A stretch of 64,000 bases of DNA from Bacteroidales bacterium H5. GTDB taxonomy: Bacteria; Bacteroidota; Bacteroidia; Bacteroidales; Muribaculaceae. Of this stretch, positions 41,013 through 50,207 are shown in pieces; the first letter of the stretch is position 1, and each line of letters opens with the position of its first letter. The stretch spans positions 1 to 64,000 of the forward strand of contig DAAQ01000004.1 in assembly GCA_001701225.1 (NCBI GenBank), in the 5' to 3' direction. The notes beneath the pieces are model-generated. The model searched no databases and was not told where the DNA came from. It saw only the letters and a program-made list of their open reading frames with translations. The translations under genes were made by a program, and so were the position numbers.

Positions 41013-43940
41013 TCACACCTGAGGCGTACTGAAGGGAAGGTATGTTTCATCCGGCGCCTGGGGAGTCTTTTCGCCCCGGCTGATTCTCTCGGCCTCCGCT
41101 ACGGTGCGCAGATACAGCATATCCACAGGCTTGGTCTTCCCGGGATTCAGGGGATCGTTGACACGTTTCTGTATGCGTCCGCTCGGATTCTTCAGCTCAT
41201 CGGGATTAAGCTCGTCGATATATCCGCAGGTATAGCAGAAGCCCTTCAGAGCCTTGGTAAAGGCCTGCATGGAGAACTTGGTCACGCCGCTTGTGCGCTT
41301 GTAGTCCTCGAAGGCTATCTGCCTTACGACAAAGTTGTCGAGATTGTCTGAGCCCTCGGCAAAATATCCCTCGGCCCAGTCACGGAAATTCTCGGACATG
41401 TCGCGCATATACTTGCGGAAGATGATATTGTCAATCTTGGGCTCAATCTTGATGCTCTGGGTGCTGACAGATAGATAGAACCGGACGCACTGCATGATGA
41501 AATTTATGTCGGCGTTCCATTCGGCATCGGTATAGCGCGGCCCGAAAAGGTCTTTGCCGAAATCGTCCTTGATGGTGCGTGTCTCGAGATAGTCGTTCTC
41601 CTCGGTCGACTGGTGGTAGTAGTCGGACATGGTGACATATATCGAGCGCCTGACGGTGGATGGATTGAACTCCTTGGGGACATAGTTGGTGGTGAAGGCA
41701 AATTTCGGAGCTTCCTCAAACGTGAGGGTGTAACTGTTGACCTGTTTTGGATTGATGGTCATGTCACCCGTTATGGTGTCATAGAGCTGCTTGACCGGGA
41801 AATATTCGTCGATGTCATCAAACAGGGCTATATCGGTGCGCTTGCTGATACGCTCAGTCCAGAACTGATTCTCGAACAGCTTGGTATTACGGCCCGGCAT
41901 CGGCACATAGTTGACAAAGTTCGAGAGGGCCTTGAACATGAAGGATTTGCCGGAACCGCCATTGCACTGGTCATTCTCGCCGATGACATTGTCCATGACG
42001 AAAGGCGCCCATCCGCGGGACGGAGACTTGAAGCGGTGCATCATGTAGCCGACAGTGAATATCTTGTTTATCAGGCATTGCTTCTGTTCCTGAATCTCAT
42101 CGGCCTCGAGACCCTCGCCGGCAATATCGAACTTGTGGGCCGTCCTGTAGGCATCAGCATCCGCACGGTTCAGGGATGCAAGGTTCTGCTCGAGCTCCTT
42201 TCGCCAATAGAGGCGTGATGAGTTGATGAGATACCTGAAATAATTCGAGGCCGTAGAGCTTATGGATATGTCAAAATCCGCGCTGGCAGTCTGCCCCTCG
42301 GGATGCGTTATCTCAAACATATCGGGCAGCAGACTCACCTCATGCCCGATGACGTTGCTCTGCCATACATATCGGCCTTCCAGCCCTTTGCGGGCATCCT
42401 TCTTGGTAATTCCCTCGGCAGTGATCTCCACTGCGAATCTCGGGAAGAAAAACCATTGGGATGTTTCCGTATAATTGGAGAAATCGAGATCTATCTCGCG
42501 AAGGGACTCCAGGGAAGCGGCGTTGAGATACTGTGTCCCGGCAATGATATTGCGCAGGTCTCGCTCAAGGCCTTCCTCCTCGGCCCAGTACTCGACAAAC
42601 GCCCTTATCTTCCTGGCCGTAACAGGTTCGACGACATTGTCAATTATCCTGATAAACTGGGTCTCCTTTACGGTGTCATCCTTGAGGGTATGGAATCCGT
42701 TGAGCCATAGGAAATATTTCAGACAGATGAAATCTATGCCGTATTTGCGGCGGCAGCTCTTGCCATCCTTGGATGTCTCCAGCCTCATAGTCCAGAAACA
42801 TGCCGGGAGGGCGCGGTTGATGAGCTTGCGGAAATCATTTTTGTCAGGGCGTAGCTCCATCCAGTCGCGCAAGTCCTTTCGGGGCTTGCCACGGTTGTCC
42901 TTATATTGCATGAGGAGCTCGGAAGGCAGCCATACAGTGTGTATGTCAAGATATTTAAGGGCAAGCTCTGTGCCGCGACGTATGCCGGTAGCATCTATGT
43001 CGGGAATATTGTACAGCACCTCTACATATCGCATAACCTCACGGTAGGTAGCGGGCTTGAGCTCGGCGGTCTCCGAGTTGAGCCAGATCGGATGATAGCC
43101 CTGCGAACGGGCACACAGTGCATCGCGCTCGCCGGAACACAGGACGGCAGCCGGGAGCTTCTTCTCTACATAAGGCTTATCTTCGTTAGCAGGATCTTTC
43201 GCCCATATCCTGGCCTCCTGATCGTTCATGCGGCGGTATTCGTCACGCAGCTCTCCGAGACCGTTCACATAGTCGGCCTGCTTCTTGCCACGCGGCATAT
43301 AGCTGAAGCGGAACCCCTTGTCGGGATTCAGCGGCTCGTAGACCTTATAAAATCTGTCCTGCTGGCCATTCTTATCAGTGAACCAGCACTCGCGCATGAA
43401 TATGGGAAACCGCTCGTTCGAGTAGCGGTAGGTTATCTTCCTGTCCTTGACACGGGCAATATATTTCACCGGACACCAGTGCAGGGCCCGCAGATGATCA
43501 CGGGTGACGTTAGGGCCCATCACCCGGCACATGCCGTCAGTGAAATCATCGAGCAGCTCGAAATACTCTCCTCCATCCGGCTTATCTGCCGGAGCGGGTT
43601 CCTGACGTATATCGGGCTTGTTGATGGCCCTGTCGAGGCTGTCCTGTATGCCGAATGTCTGCGCAAGATCCATTATAGCCTCAGGGAAGCTGAGCCCGGT
43701 GGCCTCACGGTGAATCTGGATGGGGTCTTTCATCTTTCCATCGTCACCGAAATCAGTCACGCAGTAGACAAACGACCCGTCATTTCGCTTCTGGCGCCGG
43801 GCATGGGCGGATGCAGTCTTCTCATCACGCAGCTTGAAGGGAGTCTTCTTCCGTATTGCCTCGCGGATGGAGGGAATATGGAGCTCAAGAATACTCAGGC
43901 CCTCCTCCGTCGCTTCATATAGTTGGGTTGGCGTTATCAT
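41013..43940 (-). CDS. phage primase-helicase, TOPRIM plus SF3 (975 aa)
   Basis: Start at ATG 43940 (MITPTQLYEA); an ATG at 43964 lies in a repeat. The first 100 residues resemble the CHC2 zinc domain of DnaG-like primases (GLSFPEAIMDLAQTFGI) but keep only one Cys, so zinc binding is doubtful. TOPRIM signatures: SGERDALCA at 269-277 and DIDATG at 314-319. SF3 helicase: Walker A GGSGKS at 661-666, Walker B LFDDID at 706-711, sensor TTN at 750-752. Initiates and unwinds during phage replication. Confidence 0.85.
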   Translation of the reverse strand: MITPTQLYEATEEGLSILELHIPSIREAIRKKTPFKLRDEKTASAHARRQKRNDGSFVYCVTDFGDDGKMKDPIQIHREATGLSFPEAIMDLAQTFGIQDSLDRAINKPDIRQEPAPADKPDGGEYFELLDDFTDGMCRVMGPNVTRDHLRALHWCPVKYIARVKDRKITYRYSNERFPIFMRECWFTDKNGQQDRFYKVYEPLNPDKGFRFSYMPRGKKQADYVNGLGELRDEYRRMNDQEARIWAKDPANEDKPYVEKKLPAAVLCSGERDALCARSQGYHPIWLNSETAELKPATYREVMRYVEVLYNIPDIDATGIRRGTELALKYLDIHTVWLPSELLMQYKDNRGKPRKDLRDWMELRPDKNDFRKLINRALPACFWTMRLETSKDGKSCRRKYGIDFICLKYFLWLNGFHTLKDDTVKETQFIRIIDNVVEPVTARKIRAFVEYWAEEEGLERDLRNIIAGTQYLNAASLESLREIDLDFSNYTETSQWFFFPRFAVEITAEGITKKDARKGLEGRYVWQSNVIGHEVSLLPDMFEITHPEGQTASADFDISISSTASNYFRYLINSSRLYWRKELEQNLASLNRADADAYRTAHKFDIAGEGLEADEIQEQKQCLINKIFTVGYMMHRFKSPSRGWAPFVMDNVIGENDQCNGGSGKSFMFKALSNFVNYVPMPGRNTKLFENQFWTERISKRTDIALFDDIDEYFPVKQLYDTITGDMTINPKQVNSYTLTFEEAPKFAFTTNYVPKEFNPSTVRRSIYVTMSDYYHQSTEENDYLETRTIKDDFGKDLFGPRYTDAEWNADINFIMQCVRFYLSVSTQSIKIEPKIDNIIFRKYMRDMSENFRDWAEGYFAEGSDNLDNFVVRQIAFEDYKRTSGVTKFSMQAFTKALKGFCYTCGYIDELNPDELKNPSGRIQKRVNDPLNPGKTKPVDMLYLRTVAEAERISRGEKTPQAPDETYLPFSTPQV

Positions 43941-43966
43941 GGGTAACAGGTAACGGTGTAACAAAA
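43941..43966. repeat. three GTTAC-type repeats at the primase start
   Basis: On the minus strand TGTTACA, CGTTACC and TGTTACC lie just upstream of the chosen ATG. The motif is the one repeated in the array at 28.5-28.8 kb. Confidence 0.45.
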
Positions 43967-44025
43967 AAATCGGGCAATCTCAAACCTGTTTCGCCTCTGA
44001 GACAGAGGACGGAAGGGGATGGGCC

Positions 44026-44316
44026 TCATGGCATCACGACAAGCTCATCTCTGTTGATACCGAAGGTATGCGTGATGGCATCGCATACTGACTGGATAAT
44101 CAGACTACATCCCGTCATCGAGTCGACTGTGAAGACCATCTTGCCTCGATCAGGCAATATGCCCGTGACATTGATTTCGGGTATCACGTTCAGGTTGTCG
44201 GCCATCCCCGCAATCGTTCGTGCATTTTCCGGCTGCGGATAGACTGTCATGCTGGCAGCACGTCCTGTCCGTTCGATGATTGCCGAATATTTTCCAAATC
44301 TGATTTCTTTTCTCAT
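44026..44316 (-). CDS. early phage protein (96 aa)
   Basis: Soluble, beta-rich N-terminal half with IRFGKYSAIIERTGRA, then a DSMTGCSLIIQSVCDAITHTF helix. Located between the Cro-like gene and the primase, after a terminator. No family recognised. Confidence 0.5.
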   Translation of the reverse strand: MRKEIRFGKYSAIIERTGRAASMTVYPQPENARTIAGMADNLNVIPEINVTGILPDRGKMVFTVDSMTGCSLIIQSVCDAITHTFGINRDELVVMP

Positions 44317-44341
44317 TTTCTTTACAATGTGTTTCTATGTT

Positions 44342-44400
44342 AAAAAAGTCTCGCCGGAGAACGATGCCGGTTACGCCTCCGGCACCTACTCCGGCAAGAC
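44342..44400 (-). terminator. terminator overlapping the end of the Cro-like gene
   Basis: GTCTTGCCGGAG pairs with CTCCGGCGAGAC (one G-U) on the minus strand, followed by TTTTTT. The stem spans the stop at 44386. Such a terminator between the first early gene and the replication genes is where lambdoid phages place antitermination control. Confidence 0.8.
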
Positions 44401-44637
44401 TATCGTGAATATCTCTTTTCCTGACACATCAAGGGAAACCTCATTGATGGCTTTTTTAGCAAGTACCGGGATCCTACACCTGCCATTTCTCCAGTTATCC
44501 AGAGTATATTTTGGTACTCCACACACCTTGACAAGCGTATTTACAGTCTCACGGTATTCCCTGTATGGAATCTCATACAGCCAGTCACGAAGGATTTTTC
44601 CATCCTTGCGTGCGATTGCAGTCCTTTCTCCTTGCAT
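44386..44637 (-). CDS. Cro/CI-like early regulator (83 aa)
   Basis: Small protein with a helix-turn-helix in the middle (LVKVCGVPKYTLDNWRNGR). It is divergent to the two repressors across a 98-bp operator region and is the first minus-strand gene. Expected to shut off the repressor promoter on induction. Confidence 0.65.
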   Translation of the reverse strand: MQGERTAIARKDGKILRDWLYEIPYREYRETVNTLVKVCGVPKYTLDNWRNGRCRIPVLAKKAINEVSLDVSGKEIFTIVLPE

Positions 44638-44735
44638 TGTTCATTTAATTTGAGTAAATTTACGTCACAAAGGTAAATTAAATATTCCGAATACGGCATA
44701 TACACTTTACTTTATTTTATGTTAAATAATGCAAA
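44638..44735. promoter_or_regulatory. divergent control region of the genetic switch
   Basis: For the Cro-like gene, TACCTTTG lies at 44675-44668. Palindromes GTAAATTTAC (44654-44663) and TATTCCGAATA (44683-44693) are operator candidates. A plus-strand promoter for the repressors is not clear to me. Confidence 0.55.
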
Positions 44736-45131
44736 ATGATAGTTAAAGGATTAAATTATAATAAGATAAATAAAATACTTGAGGAAAGTAAACATTCCAA
44801 ACGATATGTCGCGGAGCGTTGTCATATCTCTCGGCCATGCCTCGATGGCCTTCTGAGAGGAGGAGACACCAAAGTGACTACCCTTGTCAGCATCGCCAAT
44901 TTCTTCAATCTCCCAATATCATATTTTTTTGACGAAGAGACTCCGACAAACCACATTGAAGCCCACGACCGGAGTAATGCCGCCGGACGCGACATCAACA
45001 TAGGGTCGGCGGACACAGTACAATATCAGGAAAAGATTGCCCTGCTTGAGCAACGCATCGCCGATAAGGATGAGATACTGGCAGACAAGGAAAGACTTAT
45101 AAAGATTCTGCTCGAGGGCCGTAACCAGTAA
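44736..45131 (+). CDS. phage repressor 1, HTH_3 plus coiled-coil tail (131 aa)
   Basis: N-terminal XRE-type helix-turn-helix (RYVAERCHISRPCLDGLLRG), a linker, and a C-terminal helix (ALLEQRIADKDEILADKERL) with coiled-coil heptads for dimerisation. Plus strand, divergent from the Cro-like gene. Ten bp before the next repressor. Likely the lysogeny repressor. Confidence 0.75.
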   Translation: MIVKGLNYNKINKILEESKHSKRYVAERCHISRPCLDGLLRGGDTKVTTLVSIANFFNLPISYFFDEETPTNHIEAHDRSNAAGRDINIGSADTVQYQEKIALLEQRIADKDEILADKERLIKILLEGRNQ

Positions 45132-45141
45132 CCTCACAGAC

Positions 45142-45477
45142 ATGGCAGATCTGACACTGATACGTGAGCTGTGCAAGAACCGTAAAATCACAATACGCGA
45201 GCTTGCACGCCGCGTGGGCCGCAATGAGAGCGCTATTCAGCGCATTATACGCGACGGCACTACCAGTACCGCACTTTTGGAAACAATCGCCGGTGAGCTT
45301 GGCGTTACTCCGGGTGTGTTCTTCGGCAACGACACCAATTCGCCCGCGGCAAACCTACAGATTGAAATAGAGCATCTAAAAGCTCTGCTCCATGAAAAAG
45401 AACGCCTTATCGCAGTGCTCATGCAAGACCGCGATACACTCCAAAATAAAAATGTCGGCACAATGTCGGCACAATAG
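45142..45477 (+). CDS. phage repressor 2, HTH plus coiled-coil tail (111 aa)
   Basis: N-terminal helix-turn-helix (TIRELARRVGRNESAIQRII) with the same plan as repressor 1; the C-terminal helix again has a KERLI motif. Tandem paralogue. Ends 54 bp before a terminator. Likely coexpressed with repressor 1, perhaps as a heteromer. Confidence 0.7.
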   Translation: MADLTLIRELCKNRKITIRELARRVGRNESAIQRIIRDGTTSTALLETIAGELGVTPGVFFGNDTNSPAANLQIEIEHLKALLHEKERLIAVLMQDRDTLQNKNVGTMSAQ

Positions 45478-45530
45478 CACACCAAATTGTTGACGGGGAA
45501 AAAGGAGATCATTCTGCTAGGAACCTCCAC

Positions 45531-45556
45531 AAATCCCGACCCCACGTCGGGATTTT
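45531..45556 (+). terminator. terminator after the repressor operon
   Basis: AATCCCGA and TCGGGATT pair around CCCACG, followed by TTTTG; on the plus strand this ends the two-repressor transcript. Confidence 0.75.
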
Positions 45557-45589
45557 GTCGTAAAATACCGTATCCAACACCTGTTTCCT

Positions 45590-45630
45590 AAAAAAATACC
45601 GGCAACCAAATTTGGTTGCCGGTATTTTTT
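45590..45630. terminator. bidirectional terminator at the phage-host border
   Basis: ATACCGGCAACCAAATTTGGTTGCCGGTAT is near-perfectly palindromic and flanked by A and T runs on opposite strands, so it works in both directions. It ends the host efflux operon (minus) and backs up the phage repressor terminator (plus). The prophage end probably lies between about 45480 and 45640; no attachment core is identified. Confidence 0.8.
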
Positions 45631-45638
45631 TATTTCAC

Positions 45639-47006
45639 TCACGCACCTCCTCCAAGGGCGTGGTAGAGTTTTATGATGCCCTGAATCTTGTCGAAAATTT
45701 CCTGTGTCTCGGTAAGTTGGGCGGTCAGCAGTGACTGCTGGGCGGTCAGCACCTCGAGATAGTTGCTCCCCGAGCTATATGTCATCAGGAGGCGGGTCGC
45801 CCGCACGGCTTCTTCCAGGGCCTCTATCTGCCGGGCACTTACCTCAAGACGGAGGTCTGCGTTCTGCCATTGGACGAGTGCGTCGTTTACCTCAGATCCG
45901 GCATCGAGAAGTTTCTGCCTGAATGTGAGGAGAGCCTCTTCCTGCCTGGCTTTGGATATTTTCAGGTTTGAGATATTCCGGCCTCGGTTGAACAATGGCT
46001 GGGTCAACGAGCCGATTGCATTCAGGAGCCAGTTGCCGGGATTCACAATGGCAGCCCCGCTGTTGTTGGTCCATCCGACGGTACCGCTCAAAGTGAGCGA
46101 GGGATAGAAGGCCGAGCGCGCCACATTGACCGAATAGAAAGCCTCTTGCAGGGCATACTCAGCCTGTCGTACATCCGGACGGTTTTCAAGCAACCCGAGT
46201 GGCACCCCAAGTGCGATGTCGTCAGGGAACAGCTGCGATTTCAGCTCCCCGCGCTCGATTTTTCCGGGCGTGCGCCCGAGCAATGTGCATAGTGAGTTTT
46301 CCTGCGCCTTGATCTGCCAAGACAGCGAGAGGATTGTGTTTTCCACATCAAGGCGGCTTGCCACGGCCTGGGCCACCGAGGCCTCATGTGCCTCACCGAC
46401 ATCCTTACGGACGCGGAGGGTACGGATTATCTCATCCCACGACTCCAGCGACAGGCGGGATATTTCAAGCTGTCTGTCAAGAGCCAGAAGGTTGTAATAA
46501 CTGTTGGCGACAGTCGCGACAAGCTGTGTGGCCACAGCCTGACGGTAGTATTTCTGTTGCCACAGTGAGGCGACAGCGACACGCTTCTCATTTGTGATGC
46601 GTCCGGCTATGTCAATCTCCCAGTCTGCCGAAAGCCCGAGCGAGTAGGTCTTCGCAGCCTTTTCACCGGCATAACTGCTTATTCCTCCCTGAGGATTCAG
46701 TGACACGGCCGGAAGATATGCCAGCCGGGCGGCAGATAGTGTGGCCTCTGCCTGTGCGACCCGTAAAGAGGCAATCCTGAGATCGGAATTGTATGCCAGA
46801 GCCGTATCTATGAGAGCCTGCAGCCTTGTGTCCGTGAAGAACTCACGCCACGGTATCGAAGCCACACTGACTGTGTCGGAATCCGACGCCACATCGTCGC
46901 CGAACAGGTTCCCGGTTTCTATGACATCGGGACGGCTGTATTGCCTATAGTTAGCACATCCCCCGGTGACGAGGAGGAGTGCAATCAAAACTACAATCTG
47001 TCTCAT
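45639..47006 (-). CDS. NodT/OprM-type outer-membrane efflux factor (455 aa)
   Basis: Lipoprotein signal with Cys near residue 17 (LLLVTGGC) and the two repeats of the outer-membrane efflux family, including QAEATLSAARLAYLPAVSL and the mirrored PSLTLSGTVGW. Forms the outer channel of the RND pump encoded just upstream (4-bp overlap). First host gene next to the prophage. Confidence 0.9.
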   Translation of the reverse strand: MRQIVVLIALLLVTGGCANYRQYSRPDVIETGNLFGDDVASDSDTVSVASIPWREFFTDTRLQALIDTALAYNSDLRIASLRVAQAEATLSAARLAYLPAVSLNPQGGISSYAGEKAAKTYSLGLSADWEIDIAGRITNEKRVAVASLWQQKYYRQAVATQLVATVANSYYNLLALDRQLEISRLSLESWDEIIRTLRVRKDVGEAHEASVAQAVASRLDVENTILSLSWQIKAQENSLCTLLGRTPGKIERGELKSQLFPDDIALGVPLGLLENRPDVRQAEYALQEAFYSVNVARSAFYPSLTLSGTVGWTNNSGAAIVNPGNWLLNAIGSLTQPLFNRGRNISNLKISKARQEEALLTFRQKLLDAGSEVNDALVQWQNADLRLEVSARQIEALEEAVRATRLLMTYSSGSNYLEVLTAQQSLLTAQLTETQEIFDKIQGIIKLYHALGGGA

Positions 47007-50000
47007 TCTCCTTTTCTCTTTTTCTGAATCCTTATATCCTCTTTCTCAGCCTCAATCTGGAGGTCAGGCAATTTCTCCGCTCCGAACTGAACGGGCCTCA
47101 CCCTCTCCTGCAGAGCCTGGAACACGATAAACATGGCCGGGACAAAGAACAGCAGCGCCACGGCGCCCACAAGGAGTCCACCGACGACACCCGAGCCAAG
47201 CGAGCTGTTGCCATTGGCACCGGCGCCCGACGAGAACATCAGGGGCAAAAGGCCGAATATCATGGCAAGTACGGTCATGAGTATCGGGCGGAAGCGCGCC
47301 TTGGCCGCACCGACCGCAGACTGTATCAGCGACATCCCAGCCTTGCGCCTGTCGACGGCATATCCTGTCACAAGGATGGCGGTCTTGGCAAGGAGGCCGA
47401 TGAGCATTATGAGGCCGGTCTGCAGATAGATGTTGTTCTCGAGTCCCATCAGCTTGGCGAACAAGAAACTGCCCATGAGTCCGAAAGGAACTGAAAGCAA
47501 CACAGAGAACGGTATGAGGAAACTCTCGTACAGTCCGCACAGGATGAGATATACAAATACGAAACAGAACAGGAAGATAAGCACCGTATTGTCCGATGTC
47601 TCGCTCTCCTCGCGCGAGATGCCCGAGAACTCATATCCATAGCCTTTGGGCAACACCTCGGCCGCAACCTCGCGCACTGCGTTTATGGCATCGCCTGAAC
47701 TATATCCCGGAGCGGCCTCACCGTTTATGCCCATGGAACTGTAGAGGTTGAAACGGCTCACAGACTCGGGGCCATAGTCTTTGGTTATGGTCACGAAATT
47801 GCTCAGCGGAGCCATGCCTGAGGGCGTACGGGTCATTATCCTGTCGAGTGACTCCACATCCACGCGATAGTCGGGAGAAGCCTGAATCATGACGCGGTAG
47901 AGCATGGAGAAGCGGTTGAAATTCGACACATAAGCACCGCTATAGTAGCCCGAAAGGGTCTCGAGCACGGCATCGGCGGTTATACCGGCCCTCTCGCACT
48001 TGACAGGATCGACCTCGACAGTATATTGAGGGAAAGCGACATTGAAGGTTGAGTATGCCGTCGACACCTCGGGGCGTTCCTGGAGAGCGGCAATCAGACG
48101 CTGGCCGACCGAGAACAATGAGTCCGGGCGTCCTCCGGCCTGGTCCTGCAGGTTAATTTCAAAGCCGCTGCTCACGCCATAACCGTCTATGAGGGGTGGC
48201 AGGAATGCGAATATGGTCACGTCCGGGATTTCGAGGCCGATGGCGTTAATCCTGTCGACCACACTCTGCGCATCACTCCCGTTGCCCTTGCGGTCTGCCC
48301 AGTTATGGAGCTTGACTATGAGCATACCGCTCGACGGTCCGGCACCTACGATCAGGCCATATCCGACCGTCTCGCTATAGAACTCAATCTCCGGGATGCT
48401 GTCTATGCGCTGTTCTATCTGCTTCATAATCTCGTTGGTCCGGGCTACCGACGACCCCGGAGGAGTGGTTATGTTTACCATTATGGAACCTGTATCCTCG
48501 TCAGGCACAAGACCCGTCTTGGTAGTCTTCATGAAAAAGACAAGCAGTGCCACTGACACAGCGAGCGAAATCCACATTACGGGTTTATGACGCACAAAGA
48601 ATATCACACCGCGCACATATCTCTGGGTGAGATAACCGAAAGCGGCACTGAATCCGGCCCTGTATCTATCAGCAAATCCGTTTTTGCCTCCAGACACCTC
48701 ATGTGGGCGCAGCATTATGGCGCACAGAGCCGGAGACAACGTGAGCGCATTGACCGCCGATATGCCGACGGCCGCAGCCATGGTCAGGCCAAACTGCGTA
48801 TAGAAAGTACCCGAGGTACCACCCATCATGGAGACGGGAAGGAACACAGCCATGAACACGAGCGTCGTCGTGATGATGGCCGAGGTGATGCTCTTCATCG
48901 CATCGTTGGTGGCCATGAACGGAGACTTATATCCTATGTCAAACCTGGCCTCGACAGCCTCGACCACAATAATCACGTCATCGACCACAATACCAATCGC
49001 AAGCACAAGGGCGAAAAGGGTGAGGAGGTTGATGGAGAAGCCGATGAGCGACATGATTATGAAAGTACCCACAAGAGATACTATGATGGAGATGGCCGGA
49101 ATTATGACAGACTTCACATCCTGCAGGAAGATGAACACAATGAGCACGACAAGGAAGAATGCCTCGAAAAGGGTCTTGACAACCTGATGCATCGAGGCGT
49201 CAAGAAAATCTTTTGTCGAGAACACGTCGCCGAACTCTACCCCCTTCGGCAAACTGGCAGACATCCGGGCTATCTCGCTGTCTATGGCATTGATGACCTC
49301 TGTGGCATTTGAGCCTGCGGTCTGATATATCATGAAGAGCGCACCGGGATGTCCGTTGGTCTGGCTGCGATAGTTGTATGCCTCGTCACCAAGCTCAACC
49401 TCCGCAATCTCCTTGAGACGGAGCACCTCGCCCGATGGGAGCGATTTTATCACTATGTTGCCGAATTCCTCGGGCGTCGACAGACGTCCCTTATATTTCA
49501 TCGTATATTGGAATACACCCTCATAGTTCTCTCCGAACGAACCTGTGGCCGACTCTATATTCTGGGCCGCGAGAGCCGCGGTGACATCGGCGGGTATCAG
49601 GCCATATTGCCCCATCACGTCGGGCTTGAGCCATATACGCATGCTGTAGTTAGAGCCGAGCAGTGTCACGGCCCCGACTCCCGATATGCGTTTGAGTCTC
49701 GGGATTACATTTATCGAGAGATAGTTGTTCAGGAACTGGGTGTCATAGCTGTCGTCAGGGCTGTAGAGCGTGATGGCCTTGAGCATCGACTTCTGCTGCT
49801 TGTTGGTGGTCACACCGATTTTGGTGACCTCGGCAGGGAGGAGTCCGGCAGCTGTAGACACGCGGTTCTGAACATTGACCGCGGCCATATCCGGGTCTGT
49901 CCCCTGCTTGAAATAGATTGTCAGGTAGGCGTCACCGGCGTTAGATGACGTAGACGAGATATATGTCATGTCCTCGACACCGTTGATGGCTTCCTCGAGA

Positions 50001-50194
50001 GGCACGATGACACTCTTCTCCACAGTCTCTGCATTAGCACCGGGATACGAGGTGGTTACCTCGACTGTCGGAGGCGCGATATTGGGAAACTGTTCGATGG
50101 GAAGCCCTGACAGGGCGATAAGTCCGAGCAGCAGTATCGCGACAGAGATCACTATCGAGAGGACAGGCCGCTCGATAAAAGTCTTTACATTCAT
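47003..50194 (-). CDS. RND multidrug efflux transporter, HAE-1 family (1,063 aa)
   Basis: Full-length AcrB-like protein: N-terminal helix FIERPVLSIVISVAILLLGL, pore domain, a TM4 motif with the paired Asp (GIVVDDVIIVVEAVE) that carries protons, and the duplicated C-terminal half ending RIQKKRKGE. Proton-driven drug export. Middle gene of the operon. Confidence 0.92.
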   Translation of the reverse strand: MNVKTFIERPVLSIVISVAILLLGLIALSGLPIEQFPNIAPPTVEVTTSYPGANAETVEKSVIVPLEEAINGVEDMTYISSTSSNAGDAYLTIYFKQGTDPDMAAVNVQNRVSTAAGLLPAEVTKIGVTTNKQQKSMLKAITLYSPDDSYDTQFLNNYLSINVIPRLKRISGVGAVTLLGSNYSMRIWLKPDVMGQYGLIPADVTAALAAQNIESATGSFGENYEGVFQYTMKYKGRLSTPEEFGNIVIKSLPSGEVLRLKEIAEVELGDEAYNYRSQTNGHPGALFMIYQTAGSNATEVINAIDSEIARMSASLPKGVEFGDVFSTKDFLDASMHQVVKTLFEAFFLVVLIVFIFLQDVKSVIIPAISIIVSLVGTFIIMSLIGFSINLLTLFALVLAIGIVVDDVIIVVEAVEARFDIGYKSPFMATNDAMKSITSAIITTTLVFMAVFLPVSMMGGTSGTFYTQFGLTMAAAVGISAVNALTLSPALCAIMLRPHEVSGGKNGFADRYRAGFSAAFGYLTQRYVRGVIFFVRHKPVMWISLAVSVALLVFFMKTTKTGLVPDEDTGSIMVNITTPPGSSVARTNEIMKQIEQRIDSIPEIEFYSETVGYGLIVGAGPSSGMLIVKLHNWADRKGNGSDAQSVVDRINAIGLEIPDVTIFAFLPPLIDGYGVSSGFEINLQDQAGGRPDSLFSVGQRLIAALQERPEVSTAYSTFNVAFPQYTVEVDPVKCERAGITADAVLETLSGYYSGAYVSNFNRFSMLYRVMIQASPDYRVDVESLDRIMTRTPSGMAPLSNFVTITKDYGPESVSRFNLYSSMGINGEAAPGYSSGDAINAVREVAAEVLPKGYGYEFSGISREESETSDNTVLIFLFCFVFVYLILCGLYESFLIPFSVLLSVPFGLMGSFLFAKLMGLENNIYLQTGLIMLIGLLAKTAILVTGYAVDRRKAGMSLIQSAVGAAKARFRPILMTVLAMIFGLLPLMFSSGAGANGNSSLGSGVVGGLLVGAVALLFFVPAMFIVFQALQERVRPVQFGAEKLPDLQIEAEKEDIRIQKKRKGE

Positions 50195-50207
50195 ATTCCG
50201 TAGCTCG

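Noticed and set aside
1..45600. Mu-like transposable phage
   Set aside because: The early region has a primase-helicase and no transposase or MuB-like ATPase in the window; a transposase left of the window cannot be excluded.
45480..45640. tRNA or tmRNA attachment site at the phage border
   Set aside because: The sequence folds only into terminators; I find no cloverleaf or CCA-type 3' end and no repeat to pair with.
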